Below are positions 10,779-21,884 of a stretch of 64,000 bases of DNA, piece after piece (within the stretch, counting starts at the first letter, position 1; each line of letters starts with the position of its first letter). Made by a program: the position numbers and the translations under genes. The stretch is taken from the NCBI RefSeq assembly GCF_964355755.1, contig NC_092679.1:6820001-6884000 (forward strand). The letters run 5' to 3'. The DNA is from Antedon mediterranea. Taxonomy: Eukaryota; Echinodermata; Crinoidea; Comatulida; Antedonidae. Under the pieces are notes generated by a model, which was given only the letters and a program-made list of their open reading frames with translations, was not told the DNA's origin and did no database searches.

Positions 10779-13700
10779 TTACTTGTATTGTGGTAACAGT
10801 GTCTTTGCTTCTGTTCTTGCCGTAATCTCCTGAAATATAAATAAATAGAAACAAAAACGTATTGTTATCTTCCTAAAATGTACATTATGCAGTAGAGCCC
10901 GTATCAAATGGACACCTTAGGACACTGTGTTTGTTTCACACGGGAAAATTTCCACTTTATATTTTTTCTGTAACAGGGGGTTTCTACTTTTATAAGCTTT
11001 GCTTTTGAGATTCCCCCTTTCCATTCTTTTCTATCTTTGTACTTGTATCATTATTGTAACATTATACTTTTGGCACTTTTGGCCTTTCATACGTCACACG
11101 TGCAGTTGACACAAATGGAGCTTACCAAATAAATATTCATCTCGTTTGCCAGTAGTTACATGTCATTTTGTCTTATTTTTTACTTAATTACACAAGAAAG
11201 AAAAAAAAAATTTATAACAGTGTCCAAAACGCAGGGTTTTCTTCTGTAACAGATTTTGTTTTTAATATAGGGAGAACATTAAAATAATGTTCAGATTTCT
11301 GGGCTTTTAAGAAAATAACAGAGTAAAATCAAAAGTGTTTTTTTAATAATTACATGACTACTCACATCAGCTGTTTCTCCACCAATTGACACAGCTTTTT
11401 CCAACCAACCAGCCACCTTGGTGTATTCTCTCTTCTGAATATAACACTAAAAAAGGGGATTATAAATATATATTACTTTACTATATAAAATAAATGATGA
11501 GATAAATGTCGTTTTGAAAAAGGAAGAGTTGGAGTGGTGGCCAACATAGATCAGTCAATTCATTAAATTATCTTTTAGGTGATTTCCAATTAAATCATTC
11601 TCTAATTAAAACCATATTTTTCAGTTTAAATAAAGACATCACAGCTATCTAATTTAATTAGTTGTAACATGGAGAATCTCTCCACGGTTGTAACGAGGAT
11701 TACATCATGAAATTTTAATTGTTTCCGAACCTTTGCAATCATCAGAGAATTTGCATTATAGAAATCAGGTTCAATTTCCTCTGCTTTTAGAAAGTTTGAC
11801 AGTGCCTCATCAATGGTGGATTCTGGTAGTGAACCGTAAATAGCCTGAGCCGCTCTCTTCTCCCACCAGCTAAGCATTGAAACCTGTCAAAATAAACACA
11901 AACTAGTTTGACAAAAAAGGTGTGATGTGCTCATATATAATAGTGAATATTAGTCTATAATTTATTGGCTTTATATATATTTTGCAAAGCACGCTCGTTG
12001 AGCTTGTGCACTCTTTGTATTCATAATCAGTGTACCATGTCCTGCATACCTGGCTCAGCCTATATGTTGTGCCAGTTCTGCGGTACATTTCATTTCGAAA
12101 CCTGAGCTGCACTGACGAGATCTAATAAGATCGAAACAGTACTGTCTGCAGATTGGATATATATATATATATCTATGAAATGTATTATTTGAAATTTGTA
12201 CTTTTTTTTTTAATACCTTATTCATTTGTTTTATTGTTATTGATTGAAAGAAAGAAAATAAATGTTTACGTTGAATTGAAATATGACATCATGTCCACAT
12301 ATTTTTTTTCACATAAAGTTTGATAGTGTAGACAGAGCTTTATACAGTTTGTTAGTATATTCCATCACTCATCGGATAAGGAAATAAAACTGGAGGTCCA
12401 AATGTACACATCTGGCTTGTGTGGAAAAGTAGGGGATACTGGTACATGCAGCCTCTGTCGTTGTGTACAGACGTGTTGACATTATGGTAAATGAAAAATT
12501 ACCTCAAAGCACCATCTTCCATAAAAATTATACAAGTAAGCTTCGGCGGGTCTTAATTCAATGGCTTTTAATATATGTTCCTGAAAAAAAGAGTTAAACA
12601 AAAGAAAATATATATTTGTTACTCACAACTATCTATTTGTAAATGGTGTTGGCAATATATCTTCACCTAGCTGGTTGTAAAAAAACATAATTTATCGATG
12701 TCAATTAAAACAATCCTACATCAGTAAATTCTGATTAGATAGAATGTGAGCTGAATTGGTCTCTCAGTATGTTCATTCAATAAGGAAATGTTTGCAAAAA
12801 AACAAAAGATTGTTTTGATCATTTACATATTCCAACAAACCAACAAATACCTCTCTATCATCACAATTATTATTTAATTGTTACTTATTGTACATAGGCA
12901 GATCCAAGAGGAGGGACATTCAATCAATAGACATGACACTAACAGTAGGTTCGGCATTTTACAGTTGCTAGGCCCTGAGCTTCCTATCTCAAAATCCAGG
13001 ATTCGCCACTGACTCACCTTAAACAAGAAACCATTTGATATTTTCTGAGCTGTCGGCTCATATTCTGCTAAACTCCCTATCAACAAAGCAAACCACTTGT
13101 GGGCATCAGCACTCTCATTGTCAAAAGTCAATGCCTTTTTAGCAATTTCTGAACCTGAAAAAAAATGTTTCATGTGTTACTGTATGATGTATATATTTCT
13201 CAAAATACATAATGATTTTCTGAACATTTACTAGTACTACCCAAAGCTATGTCTACACTATCAAACTAGTTTGACAAAATAAGTGTTATGTGTTCAAATA
13301 CGGTAGTGATATGGTCAAATATGGTAGTGATATGACATCATCATGTCCACATATGGGCGAATCACATTTTTTTGTCACATAAAATTTGATAGTGTAGACA
13401 AGGTTTTACACATTTAATGGAAAATGCCTCCAATTCATATCTTGACTGAGGGGTACTTGTTCAGTACATTGTGCATGTATAATTTTGAAATGAATTGAAG
13501 GCATTTTTCCCTTCCATCAGGTGTGGGCATGGTATTATTTTCTCTATAGTTATTAGAAACAAATACTGTACTAAAATAATAAAAATAGTTAAATAAAATG
13601 AAAAATGTCTACATTGCAATAATTATGTTTGGTAACATTATCAAGTATTTTATTTAAACTTACACAAAATATACATTTAAATAAAAGAATATCCAATAAT

Positions 13701-15235
13701 TAATGTTTTGTTTATTTTATCCCCCTAATTTGTTAATTTTTTTTTAGAATAAAAAAAAAACATTTAAAATTAAATAATTACTGTACCTTCATACAGTAAT
13801 CGTTTTTGTTCTATAGATTCCCCATGCTTTGACTTAATACCGCTATATAACATATGAGATTTTGCTAGTCGCCATAGAACCTGAGCATTTCTTGAATACT
13901 GAAAACAGAAAGCAGAACAAGTTAAAAAATATAAACGGGCTGAATCGTCGTGGGCCAAATTGTCTCAGAGCTGAATCGTCCTGGGCCAAATTGTCTCAGG
14001 GCAGAATCATCCTGGGCCAAATTGTCTCATGGCTGAATCGTTCTGGGCCGAATTGTCTCAGGGCTGAATTGTCCTGGGCCGAATATTCCTGGGCCAAATT
14101 GTACTGAGCCGAATTGTCCTGGGCCGAATTGTCTCAGGGCTGAATTGTCCTGGGCCGAATTGTCTTGAGCTGAATCGTCCCTCTACCTAGCTTCAGTTAC
14201 CGTACCTTTTCTCTACTTTCTATTAATAGATCATATGCACTGATGACATCATCCTCGGAGCCTTTGAAGAGTTTATCCACTTCTTTAAGATGTTCACTTA
14301 ATTCTTCATCATCCACTTGGTATTCTGGTGCATCTTTGTACAACAAGGATTCTGGCGCTGTTGTAAATCTTTTTGGGAACAAAACGATCATTTTTTTAAG
14401 TATAAAAATTATAACCAAAACAATCATATCAGTACTTTAAGTAATTCCATTTGCAATTAAATTATTTATTACTTCCAATTTTAGTATAAAAAATGAGTTT
14501 ATTAAAAAAAAAATCTAAATATTTATTGTTCTCTAATTAATCATTTTTTCTTCATTTACGCAATGATGGTGAGTAAATGCTATATCGCATCAGGATCTGA
14601 TCAGGATTATTTTAGTTTAAAATAATATAATACTTTTTGGTATTATGAAAAAATTCAAATGATCTATTGTGCGTTGTTTAGAGATGCAGTGCATGGGGTT
14701 TATTATTGAAACTTACTTATTCCTCACCACTCATTGATAGGCATAAGATAGTTGTAGGCCTAGCTAGTATAAATACAAACACGTGATGATGAATTGCATG
14801 GTCCCTAGAATAGGCCTAAAATAGTATATTTTATTTATTTATTATTATTATGTTAGTACTAGTAGGCCTATTTAATAATATATTATTATTAAAAATTAAA
14901 CAAAATATGCCCATTTAATGATTAAATACTAACACTTCATAGGCTTCTTCAAATTCGTCATCTTCATCACCACTACTCGGATGAATGCTGTAATATGAAC
15001 CGGCCTTTCTTACGCCTCTGGATCGAATCGACGCGGAATCAGTGGACTCTGATAAAACGCTTTTCAGCTTGTCAAGTTCATCGCGAATTTCTCCTACCAA
15101 GTCAGAAAGCTTGCCTAGCTCTCGAGATGTTCTATTAAAAATACGCTCTAAAATAATTGCACCACCTGCGCCGATGACTATACCGATACCTAATGAAGCT
15201 AATAATTCGTGTATACGATTATTAATATTAGCCAT
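10779..15235 (-). CDS. RMDN3: Regulator of microtubule dynamics 3-like (RMDN/FAM82) gene
   Basis: Eight exons: 14936-15235, 14206-14357, 13787-13898, 13018-13154, 12503-12580, 11704-11883, 11366-11434, 10779-10829; about 360 codons. The ATG at 15235 opens a 100-residue N-terminus with a hydrophobic anchor (residues 15-29), a short coiled coil (35-63) and an acidic patch ending in EFEEAYE (94-100), which resembles a VAP-binding FFAT motif. The later exons encode the RMDN TPR-like helical repeats with family-typical blocks such as VLWRLAKSH, SADAHKWFALLIG, GRWCF and NFLKAEEIEPDFY; these fit RMDN2/RMDN3 better than RMDN1. RMDN3 (PTPIP51) is an outer mitochondrial membrane protein tethered to ER VAP proteins and linked to calcium and lipid exchange. 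Exons 2-8 join in perfect phase. The exon 1/2 junction does not (one base short), so a small exon or another donor lies between 14357 and 14936. Confidence 0.85.
11900..12340. repeat. Family A MITE interrupted by unrelated sequence
   Basis: The left arm (AACTAGTTTGACAAAAAAGG) is at 11901 and the right arm, ending GTGTAGACAGAGCTT, is at 12340. About 340 bp of non-MITE sequence lies between them. It sits in the RMDN3 intron between exons 5 and 6. Confidence 0.5.
13243..13408. repeat. Family A MITE
   Basis: AAGCTATGTCTACACTATCA at the left and ATTTGATAGTGTAGACAAGG at the right, with the internal TATGGTAGTG and ATGGGCGAATCACA arms. Located in the RMDN3 intron between exons 3 and 4. Confidence 0.7.
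13935..14186. repeat. 34-bp-class minisatellite in RMDN3 intron
   Basis: About seven and a half units alternate GGGCTGAATCGTCCT and GGGCCAAATTGTCTCA, with CCAAATT drifting to CCGAATT along the array. Units are GC-richer than the surrounding intron. It lies in the intron between exons 2 and 3. Confidence 0.85.
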
Positions 15236-15708
15236 TTTATTATAAACTGTAACTGTAAGTTTTTAACCAGAGGCCTAAATGTGGTGCTGCTTACTGATTA
15301 AAAACATAATGGTCAAAGGTTAACTTAACTTTTGTATAACGCAGTTAATATAAAAAGTGGAACTAGCGGTTTGTATAAAAGTCGAATATTAATACATAAA
15401 ATGTTCGATTTACTGCAATAAAATCACAATGATATTCAAATAGGTAATAGAAAAGTACCATAATATTTATTATATATTGAGGAGGAACGATCCCGACGAC
15501 AAGCGTGTTACGCTAAAAAATAAAAGTTCTATAGGGTGTACTTGTTGTAGAGAAAAAGAAAGAGCTGAGGAGACAAGATCGGGACAGTTCGCCAATCCCG
15601 GAAACTATGATATGTTGACGAATCGAAAAATAAGATGATGCGTGTGTGTGTCGATCGTGTGTGTACAATCTCGGTCTCAATTAGATTAAACTCGATTTAA
15701 ATAGAAAT
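15236..15708. promoter_or_regulatory. Shared RMDN3/GCHFR intergenic promoter region
   Basis: Only 473 bp separate the divergent ATGs of RMDN3 (-, 15235) and GCHFR (+, 15709). Both 5' UTRs and both core promoters must fit here unless there are distant 5' exons. A TATAAAA lies at about 15375 on the + strand, and a GTGTGTGTGT-rich segment at about 15640-15665. I see no clear INR or CpG island. Confidence 0.55.
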
Positions 15709-17999
15709 ATGCCTTATGTGTTAATAAGTACGCAGATACGATTGGTAAGTAAACATATTTTGTTTTAATATTAATAATAACAGTTGCTGTTGTTAACACT
15801 AGGCAAGCCGCATGTAGGTGTGTATGCTAGGCCTGTCGTCGTAGGAAACATTGACGATGTCACTGACATCGATGGGTGATGTTGTTAATGTTAGAGTTTT
15901 GTATGCTCTACAGTCGTTTCGTCCCAGTTTTTGTATAAACCTATAGAGCAGTACAGGGATTTTTTCCCAAAAATGGCCAAGTAGGCCCAACTGTACTTTC
16001 CTGGAATAATATTTAGAATTTTTAATGTGCAAAAATGCTGTAATGTGTAATAGATACGTGAATAAATTTGAAAACATAAATTAAATAAACAAACAAATAC
16101 AATCAATAATAAGTAATACGGCGTAATTAATATTATATTATAATGAAAATATAAATTTTGACAACAATACAAATCACTATTGAATATTATACTATTGTTG
16201 ATAAACAAACAATGAAATAAATGAATGTGTTTTTTTATTTATCATTTATAAATAAAAAAAGACAAACAATAAATTAATGTTAAAAAATAGGAATGTGGTC
16301 CAACGATCTGTGGCGATGAGTCATCGGATCCTGAATTAATGGCTGAACTAGGAGCTGTTCTCACTAAACAAGTTGGAAACAACTTGTAAGTACTATCTCT
16401 ATTTTCTTACCATCGTTATACACATTTTGATTGGCTAAATCTCTGTCTACTACACTATCACACTAGTTTGACAAAAAAAGTGTGATGTGCCCAAATAAAA
16501 TATGGTAGTGATATGACATCATGTCCATACAGTACTGTATAGAATAGGCACATAACATTTTTTTGCCATAAAGTTTGATATAAATAAGTGTAGGCAGCGC
16601 TCAACTGTACATTCTCACGAAGGGCACCACATTTCACTATTCCCTTTTTATATCGCTGTTTACTGTATTGGGCTCACCTCCATGTGAACACGTATGAAGA
16701 CCAAAATCTAACTGGTTACTGGCTTAGTACACACTGTACCAAACATGGATTCATTTATTCATTAGTGAACATGCCATATCCATTTATTTATAACATATGC
16801 ATAATAGTACAATTATACATAGAAAAAAAATGAAAATAATGCCTCAAATTTTGTGTGGTTTAGTATAGCAGCCATTTTTAGACAAGTGAATAGAGTTGTT
16901 TCAATGCAATGCATGCAGTTTTAATCAAATGGTTTCTGTCATTAGTTGAACCAAATTAAGACCTTCAGTTTCTTTCATTGTAATTTTAGTTTCTCAAAGA
17001 AATCTGATCAAAAAGTGTACTTAGTTGTATGTATAAACAAGTATACTATAGTTATTACATAATAAATATGTGAATGCTGAAAAGTATAATTATACATTAT
17101 GTTTTGGATAAAATTGAAAAAATTCATCTACTTCCCAAAATATTTTTGAAATAAAATTTTTGTTACTATGCCATGATCAGTGTCGGCAAATCAAGCCGAC
17201 ACCACTACTTTGAAAAAGTGCGATGCTAACGCACGAAACGTTGGTAAGTTCAACGTTTATCTTCACCTTCACTAAAAACGAAAATTTTATTTCAAAAATT
17301 TCATTATGTTTTGGTTTATTTGTAATTTTTAATTTAACTGCTCAAAAGATGTCACTTGTAACCTGGTACAGTAATTTATTTCTGTTGATCGTGAACATTT
17401 TATTTATTTAATATTTATTTTATAAGCGTTTGCTTACAGTATCTTAGTATTTCACTACTAAATGATGAAACACTACAGCATGCAGCATTAAAATACTGGT
17501 ACCATCATGTTTCATTACAATTTATGATGTACGATAATTGACATTTATGTACAGTTTCGTTTAGAATTGCTCGAAGTCTGTATTTATTGTCTTATTTATG
17601 TTTTTCCAAATGTTAATTGATTTTTAACATTGTTATATTAAACTATATACCAATATTATATTTTTTGCTTTGAAATTTGAATTGTTGTGGAAGATATAGA
17701 AAGGGAAATGATGATTTAAGGTTTACAAAATAATAGCAACAAAATGATGGCAACAAGATATGGTCAGCAAGATGATGGGGAAGATTGAAGATTTTCAATT
17801 CTCTCGTTGATGAAGAATAATAATCCTTTTCTCATATTCCCACAGCCACGAATTTCGTTCACCAGAAACGCCACGTGAGGTTCTTGACCGCTTGGAAAAG
17901 CGCGGCTACAAAGTTGTGGGAATGACTGGTATAGGTCAAACATGTATATGGACGCTTCATTGCCCACTAATGCAGAACTGTATTGATAATAATAACTAA
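15709..17999 (+). CDS. GCHFR: GTP cyclohydrolase I feedback regulator, isoform with proximal last exon
   Basis: Three exons: 15709-15744, 16291-16385, 17846-17999, all with GT-AG borders and matching phases, giving 94 aa (human protein 84 aa). Exon 1 encodes MPYVLISTQIRL, almost the human N-terminus; exon 2 carries GPTICGDESSDPELM and the GNN before the junction; exon 3 carries REVLDRLEKRGYKVVGMTGI followed by GQTCIWTLH, the family's hallmark GxGQTxxW segment. GFRP binds GTP cyclohydrolase I and mediates BH4 end-product inhibition and phenylalanine activation, thereby setting tetrahydrobiopterin output. The C-terminus is about ten residues longer than the vertebrate protein. Poly(A) hexamers follow at 18029 and 18049. 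The gene is divergent from RMDN3. Confidence 0.92.
16440..16601. repeat. Family A MITE in GCHFR intron 2
   Basis: The left end reads CTCTGTCTACTACACTATCA (with a 3 nt duplication relative to other copies), the interior has GTGTGATGTGCCCA and TATGGTAGTG, and the right end has AAGTTTGATA and TAGGCAGCGCT. It begins only about 55 nt after the exon 2 donor. Confidence 0.65.
17137..17303. repeat. Short inverted-repeat element with hammerhead-like folds
   Basis: It is bounded by about 26 bp inverted repeats (TTTTTGAAATAAAATTTTTG on the left, complementary arm at 17277-17302). Inside are three consecutive hairpins: GTGTCGGC/GCCGACAC (17180-17202), GTGCG/CGCAC (17218-17234) followed by GAAAC, and AACGTTG/CAACGTT (17237-17257). 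The hairpin-GAAA-hairpin order resembles a type I hammerhead ribozyme, but the CUGANGA box is not intact, so an active ribozyme is not claimed. Located in GCHFR intron 2. Confidence 0.5.
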
Positions 18000-18048
18000 T
18001 AGTAATATTTGTATACAGGCCTACTGTAAATAAAAAATTCACATGTAC

Positions 18049-18054
18049 AATAAA
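18049..18054 (+). terminator. GCHFR: Poly(A) signal for proximal GCHFR isoform
   Basis: AATAAA 50 nt after the stop at 17999, with a second hexamer at 18029. A C-rich homopolymer follows at 18068. Confidence 0.6.
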
Positions 18055-20479
18055 GTAACAAAAGTATCCCCCCCCCCCCCCGCCCCATTTCTGCTAAGAT
18101 ATTAACAATGTCAAGCAGTGGCATAATGGCAATGAGCACTCACTGGCTAAATTCAGGGGGCCCTGAGCTTTGCCCAAAGGAAAAGACAAGCCTCCAGAAT
18201 TGGAACTTGGAGGGCCACTTACTGTAGGTTTTTTAAACCAGGCGCATCAAACACAACTCATAAAGCTGTTCAGTGCAATATCAAATATACAGTACTTGTC
18301 TCATTGAGTCTGGTAGAAATTACCAATTACCAAATGTTGAAAATGAACAAGCTTTTGCATGAGAGGCCAATTTAAACAGACGAGCAGCAACGGTAAGTGG
18401 AAAACCGCGTACCTTGTCCCAAGTAGAATTTGTATCTATCCTGAGCTGAAACCGCCAGTCTGCTCTGCGTTGTGTGTGAATGGTCATAAGGAATAACATA
18501 GATTCTATATTTTTATTACCGTTACTGGTCGTATGTGTAAATTGGCCCTTAGTTTGTACACTACCAGTACCTTTAGTTACATTTATTTACATGTGAATCA
18601 AGGTTAATAGTTTCCAGTATTTATTGTGTGGGTTCTGTATGTCTGAAAATTTACATATTATATATACTATTTATATTTAGTGAGTTTAAATGCAGTATAA
18701 TAAATAAATAAATAAATAATTATTTGTATCAAATTGACAACAATTAGGTTTTTATTTTTTTTAATAGGCCTACATGGAAATAAACCAACGCATTTTGAAT
18801 GAAAATACATCAGAAAATTAGCCATGTAGTATTTAATATTGAATTATAAGATAATTGTATTGAATGATTGTGTGGGAAAGTACTGTATAGCCACATAGTA
18901 CAGTACAGTTTTTTAAACCTTCATAAAAAAAACTGAATGTGAACAAATTAAAAATTATTATTGTATGAAAGAAGTTGAAAAGTAGACACAATCATGATTA
19001 TTGGCATTAATATCACTAATTTGAATCATTTTTTCTATGTTTGTTTTAATTGTTACATAAATATAATTGTGCTATTGTTAAAAGGTTGTATTAAAACCAA
19101 ATTTAAGATATTTTGAGAGCTATTTATTCAAAATATTGGTGTGATTGTGAAAAATATTTAACTGATAATTTAAGTTTCCTTAAAATTTAACTATTGAGCA
19201 GTAAAGCTAGGTTCCCAATTGGATGCAACGCAACGGCACACATACGCACAACGTAAAGCTTGGTTCTAACTAGAGACGGAACGCAATGACGTAGACGCAA
19301 CGCAAGCAAGTTGACCAATGACCAGAAAACCATGGAAAACTTTGGTCCCGCCGAAAATCAGTTCAGAGTGAAGCATGGAAAGTCCGATCCCGTGATTGGA
19401 CATTTGTATGCACTTCATGTTCATACATGCGCTCGTACCCACAAACAAAAGGATGTATGCTACGTAGACGCATTGAGTTGACCAATCATAGACGATACAT
19501 TGCGTCGTGATTGGTAGAGTAGCTATAGATAGCTAGATTGTATACCGTGGATACAATTTCTTTTGTCCATGCTTATAATATGTTTGTGAAATTAAATGGA
19601 AAGTTATCAATTTACGTTACAATTCTCATTTATTTAATACAGTTTAAATGCACTTTGCATATTATATCTAGCTCACAACAGAACTGATATAAAATACAAT
19701 GCATGGGGGATATTTATGTTGGTAAGTTTTACTATGGAAAATACCACGAAGATAATTGGACCAGTATGTTTGACATGGTGTCGGCCTTTTATTATTTAAC
19801 GATGGTGGTGGTGTATATATTTTGTTAAGGGTTGTTTGTTTCACGAGCACTTTTCATTTAAACCTATTCACTGATCGTATTGTTTATTTGTTGACATCAA
19901 TTATAATTGTATTATATATTGTGTGTAATTTTGTTTTTATTTTGTGTATAAAATAATGTATTATTGTGGGAAACTGACTTTTACTAATACAAAAGGGCAT
20001 AGGAATCGGGCTCGGTTGGGAACTGTAGGACTTGTCTGTAATTATGTCAGATTGCTGCTTATATAATCTATCGTATGTTGTTATTGTGGTATTTTATATA
20101 AGTACAGTAGTATTCAATCTGTACTTACCGGTAGGCTACTCCGTAATTCATGGTATATCGGGATATTAATCCGCACAGAGTTATAGTTACCGTATATGAT
20201 TGTTTTCCTCCACACGTCGCATGTACCTCATTTTGTCATCACAGTCCCTGTCTGTTCATTTGTTTATACCAAGATACCCTGTCTTCTTTCCAAATATACA
20301 ACAAGTCCAGTGCTTATATAGCTCCTAATTTAATTCGTGAACATTTAGAATATCGCATTGGTTGATGCTTGGTTACTTTCCTATAGATAAATACATCGAA
20401 AGAATAAAAAAAAACAAAAAAAAACGCAAGAATATTTGCATTCATTTTTTTAATTATATAAATAATTTTTTTTTTGCAG
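18055..20479. other. Intron or intergenic between the two GCHFR terminal exons
   Basis: I searched for second copies of GCHFR exons 1 and 2 and found none. It contains a family E inverted-repeat element at 18364-18550 (GGCCAATTT at the left and AAATTGGCC at the right) that also occurs, truncated, at 63119-63285, and a diverged family C element at 19252-19530. Confidence 0.5.
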
Positions 20480-20639
20480 TAAAGAGTATCGATCACAAGA
20501 AACAGCAAGGAACATTTTGAACCGTCTGGAATTGTTAGGCTATACAATGGTGTCGTCTGCTGGAATTGGCCAAACAATGATATGGACTTTCTTCAGGAAG
20601 CACCGAGAACCAAAACAGAACATGGATTGGTTTGCCTAA
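20480..20639 (+). CDS. GCHFR: Alternative (distal) terminal exon of GCHFR
   Basis: A second exon 3 lies after a long T-tract and GCAG acceptor. It uses the same phase as the proximal exon 3, so exons 1-2 can splice to it and give a 96 aa protein. It encodes ETARNILNRLELLGYTMVSS then AGIGQTMIWTF, clearly homologous to the proximal exon (REVLDRLEKRGYKVVGMTGI) but substantially diverged, and ends in its own longer basic tail and stop. AATAAA follows at 20877. Either one gene makes two isoforms by terminal-exon choice, or this is the last exon of a partial tandem duplicate. The open frame, intact splice signal and intact GIGQTMIW core argue against a dead relic. Confidence 0.8.
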
Positions 20640-20876
20640 CTTATGTTGTTACAGCGATAAACATTAGTATGGATTTTCTAATGTTACTTCAATATAGAGG
20701 ACTTAATACGCACGCATCGCTACAAGTACTACTACAGTACTACTTTAAACAGTGATAGAAAATGTTATAAACTTAATTATACGCCTATATCACACATCTG
20801 TTTTTTATGCGCATGCTTTATGATATGATCAATATCGTTAATTTGTCATTTAAATAATGTATAGTGTAAAAATGTT

Positions 20877-20882
20877 AATAAA
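20877..20882 (+). terminator. GCHFR: Poly(A) signal for distal GCHFR isoform
   Basis: AATAAA 238 nt after the stop of the distal exon, before the LINE sequences begin. Confidence 0.5.
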
Positions 20883-20937
20883 ACATGAGGATTAAATGCT
20901 CATTCAAAATAATTACATTGTCCCAAACAGTTTGTAA

Positions 20938-21341
20938 TTGCGTAACACGTACACAAATAGCGTTTCTCACGCTGACACATTTAAATTTCCAGCCACAAGT
21001 AAAGAAATGTATTTTGTAAGATATAAGAATATCCGCTCCGCCTCGCACCAGCACTCACATTCTTCTAACATCTCTACACATCATGAATGTGTCACAGAGG
21101 GTGCAGTACCAGGTAGGCTGCCTAGCTTTTAAAGCTATGAACAATATTGCCCCTCGATACATCACCCAACGATTTTCCACTGTTCCGATACGCTCTATGA
21201 TGAGGACTAGGGCTGCTTCTAGGGGCGACTTACTGGTACTCAAAGTCAAATTGGAATGTTTCCGGCGCTCTTTTATTTATTCTGCTAGTATTTTATATAA
21301 TTTATTACCTTCTGTTTTAAAAGAATGTACCAATATTAACT
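20938..21341 (+). mobile_element. Older LINE, ORF2 C-terminus (left part)
   Basis: The frame from about 21083 encodes a typical APE-type LINE ORF2 C-terminus: QYQVGCLAFKAMNNIAPRYI, a run of Arg-Thr-Arg, and LYNLLPSVLKECTNIN. It stops abruptly at 21341, where the 2A-LINE begins. Its next codons (SFKFNLKKHILS then stop) are found at 26248-26286, on the other side of the inserted element. The upstream frame is broken, so the fragment is old and 5'-truncated. Confidence 0.75.
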
Positions 21342-21394
21342 TAACTTAATGATATGCTGTGATTCAACGAGAGTAGACGTGTTTGAAGGAGCTC

Positions 21395-21850
21395 TCGCTA
21401 GCCATACTAGCCAAACCGGCGTTTCAACTAACTGTAACACACCAAGCTGAACATACTTCATATTTCCCGCTGCAGATCAAATCACAGCGGCACACCTTAA
21501 GCCTAGACTCTGACTTTTTTTTTTTTCTTGGATCAATTTCGTACGGATTACCTATCAATAATCATCATTACTTTACACAGTTGAATTTATTTGTGCGTTT
21601 ACATGGACTATATACCAACACTTTGCCGAGGAAAGTAAGCTATCGCTAGCCAAGCTAAACCAGCGATTAAAACACGCCAAGCTGAACAACTCATATTTCC
21701 CGCTGAGGGTAAGCTCATAACGGCACAACTTAAACATACCTCTGTCTATTTAGTATAATCTAGAACGGATTACCCATTAATAATCATCATTGATTTACAC
21801 AGTTGAATTTGTGTGTAGTTATTATGGACAATACCCCCATTTTACTGAGG
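21395..21850 (+). repeat. Two tandem monomers in the LINE 5' UTR
   Basis: Unit 1 (about 21395-21640) and unit 2 (about 21641-21850) share, in order, CTAGCCA, AACCAGCGAT-like, CACGCCAAGCTGAAC, TCATATTTCCCGCTG, CGGATTACC, AATAATCATCATT and TTACACAGTTGAATTT. The units differ by substitutions and indels. Tandem 5' UTR monomers act as internal promoters in some LINEs; that role is inferred here. Confidence 0.7.
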
Positions 21851-21884
21851 AATGTTTCATAAAATAGTGAATGGTCTATAGCAG

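Noticed and set aside
11731-11740. Donor at 11731 for RMDN3 exon 6
   Set aside because: Phase fits, but the longer exon to 11704 retains LKFHD, which matches the family; the shorter form would delete conserved residues.
13930-14186. CRISPR-like array
   Set aside because: Units are contiguous without unique spacers, and the DNA is eukaryotic; it is a minisatellite.
17223-17411. Short + strand open frame in GCHFR intron 2
   Set aside because: It starts inside the hairpin element and has no domain or splice support; it is chance open sequence.
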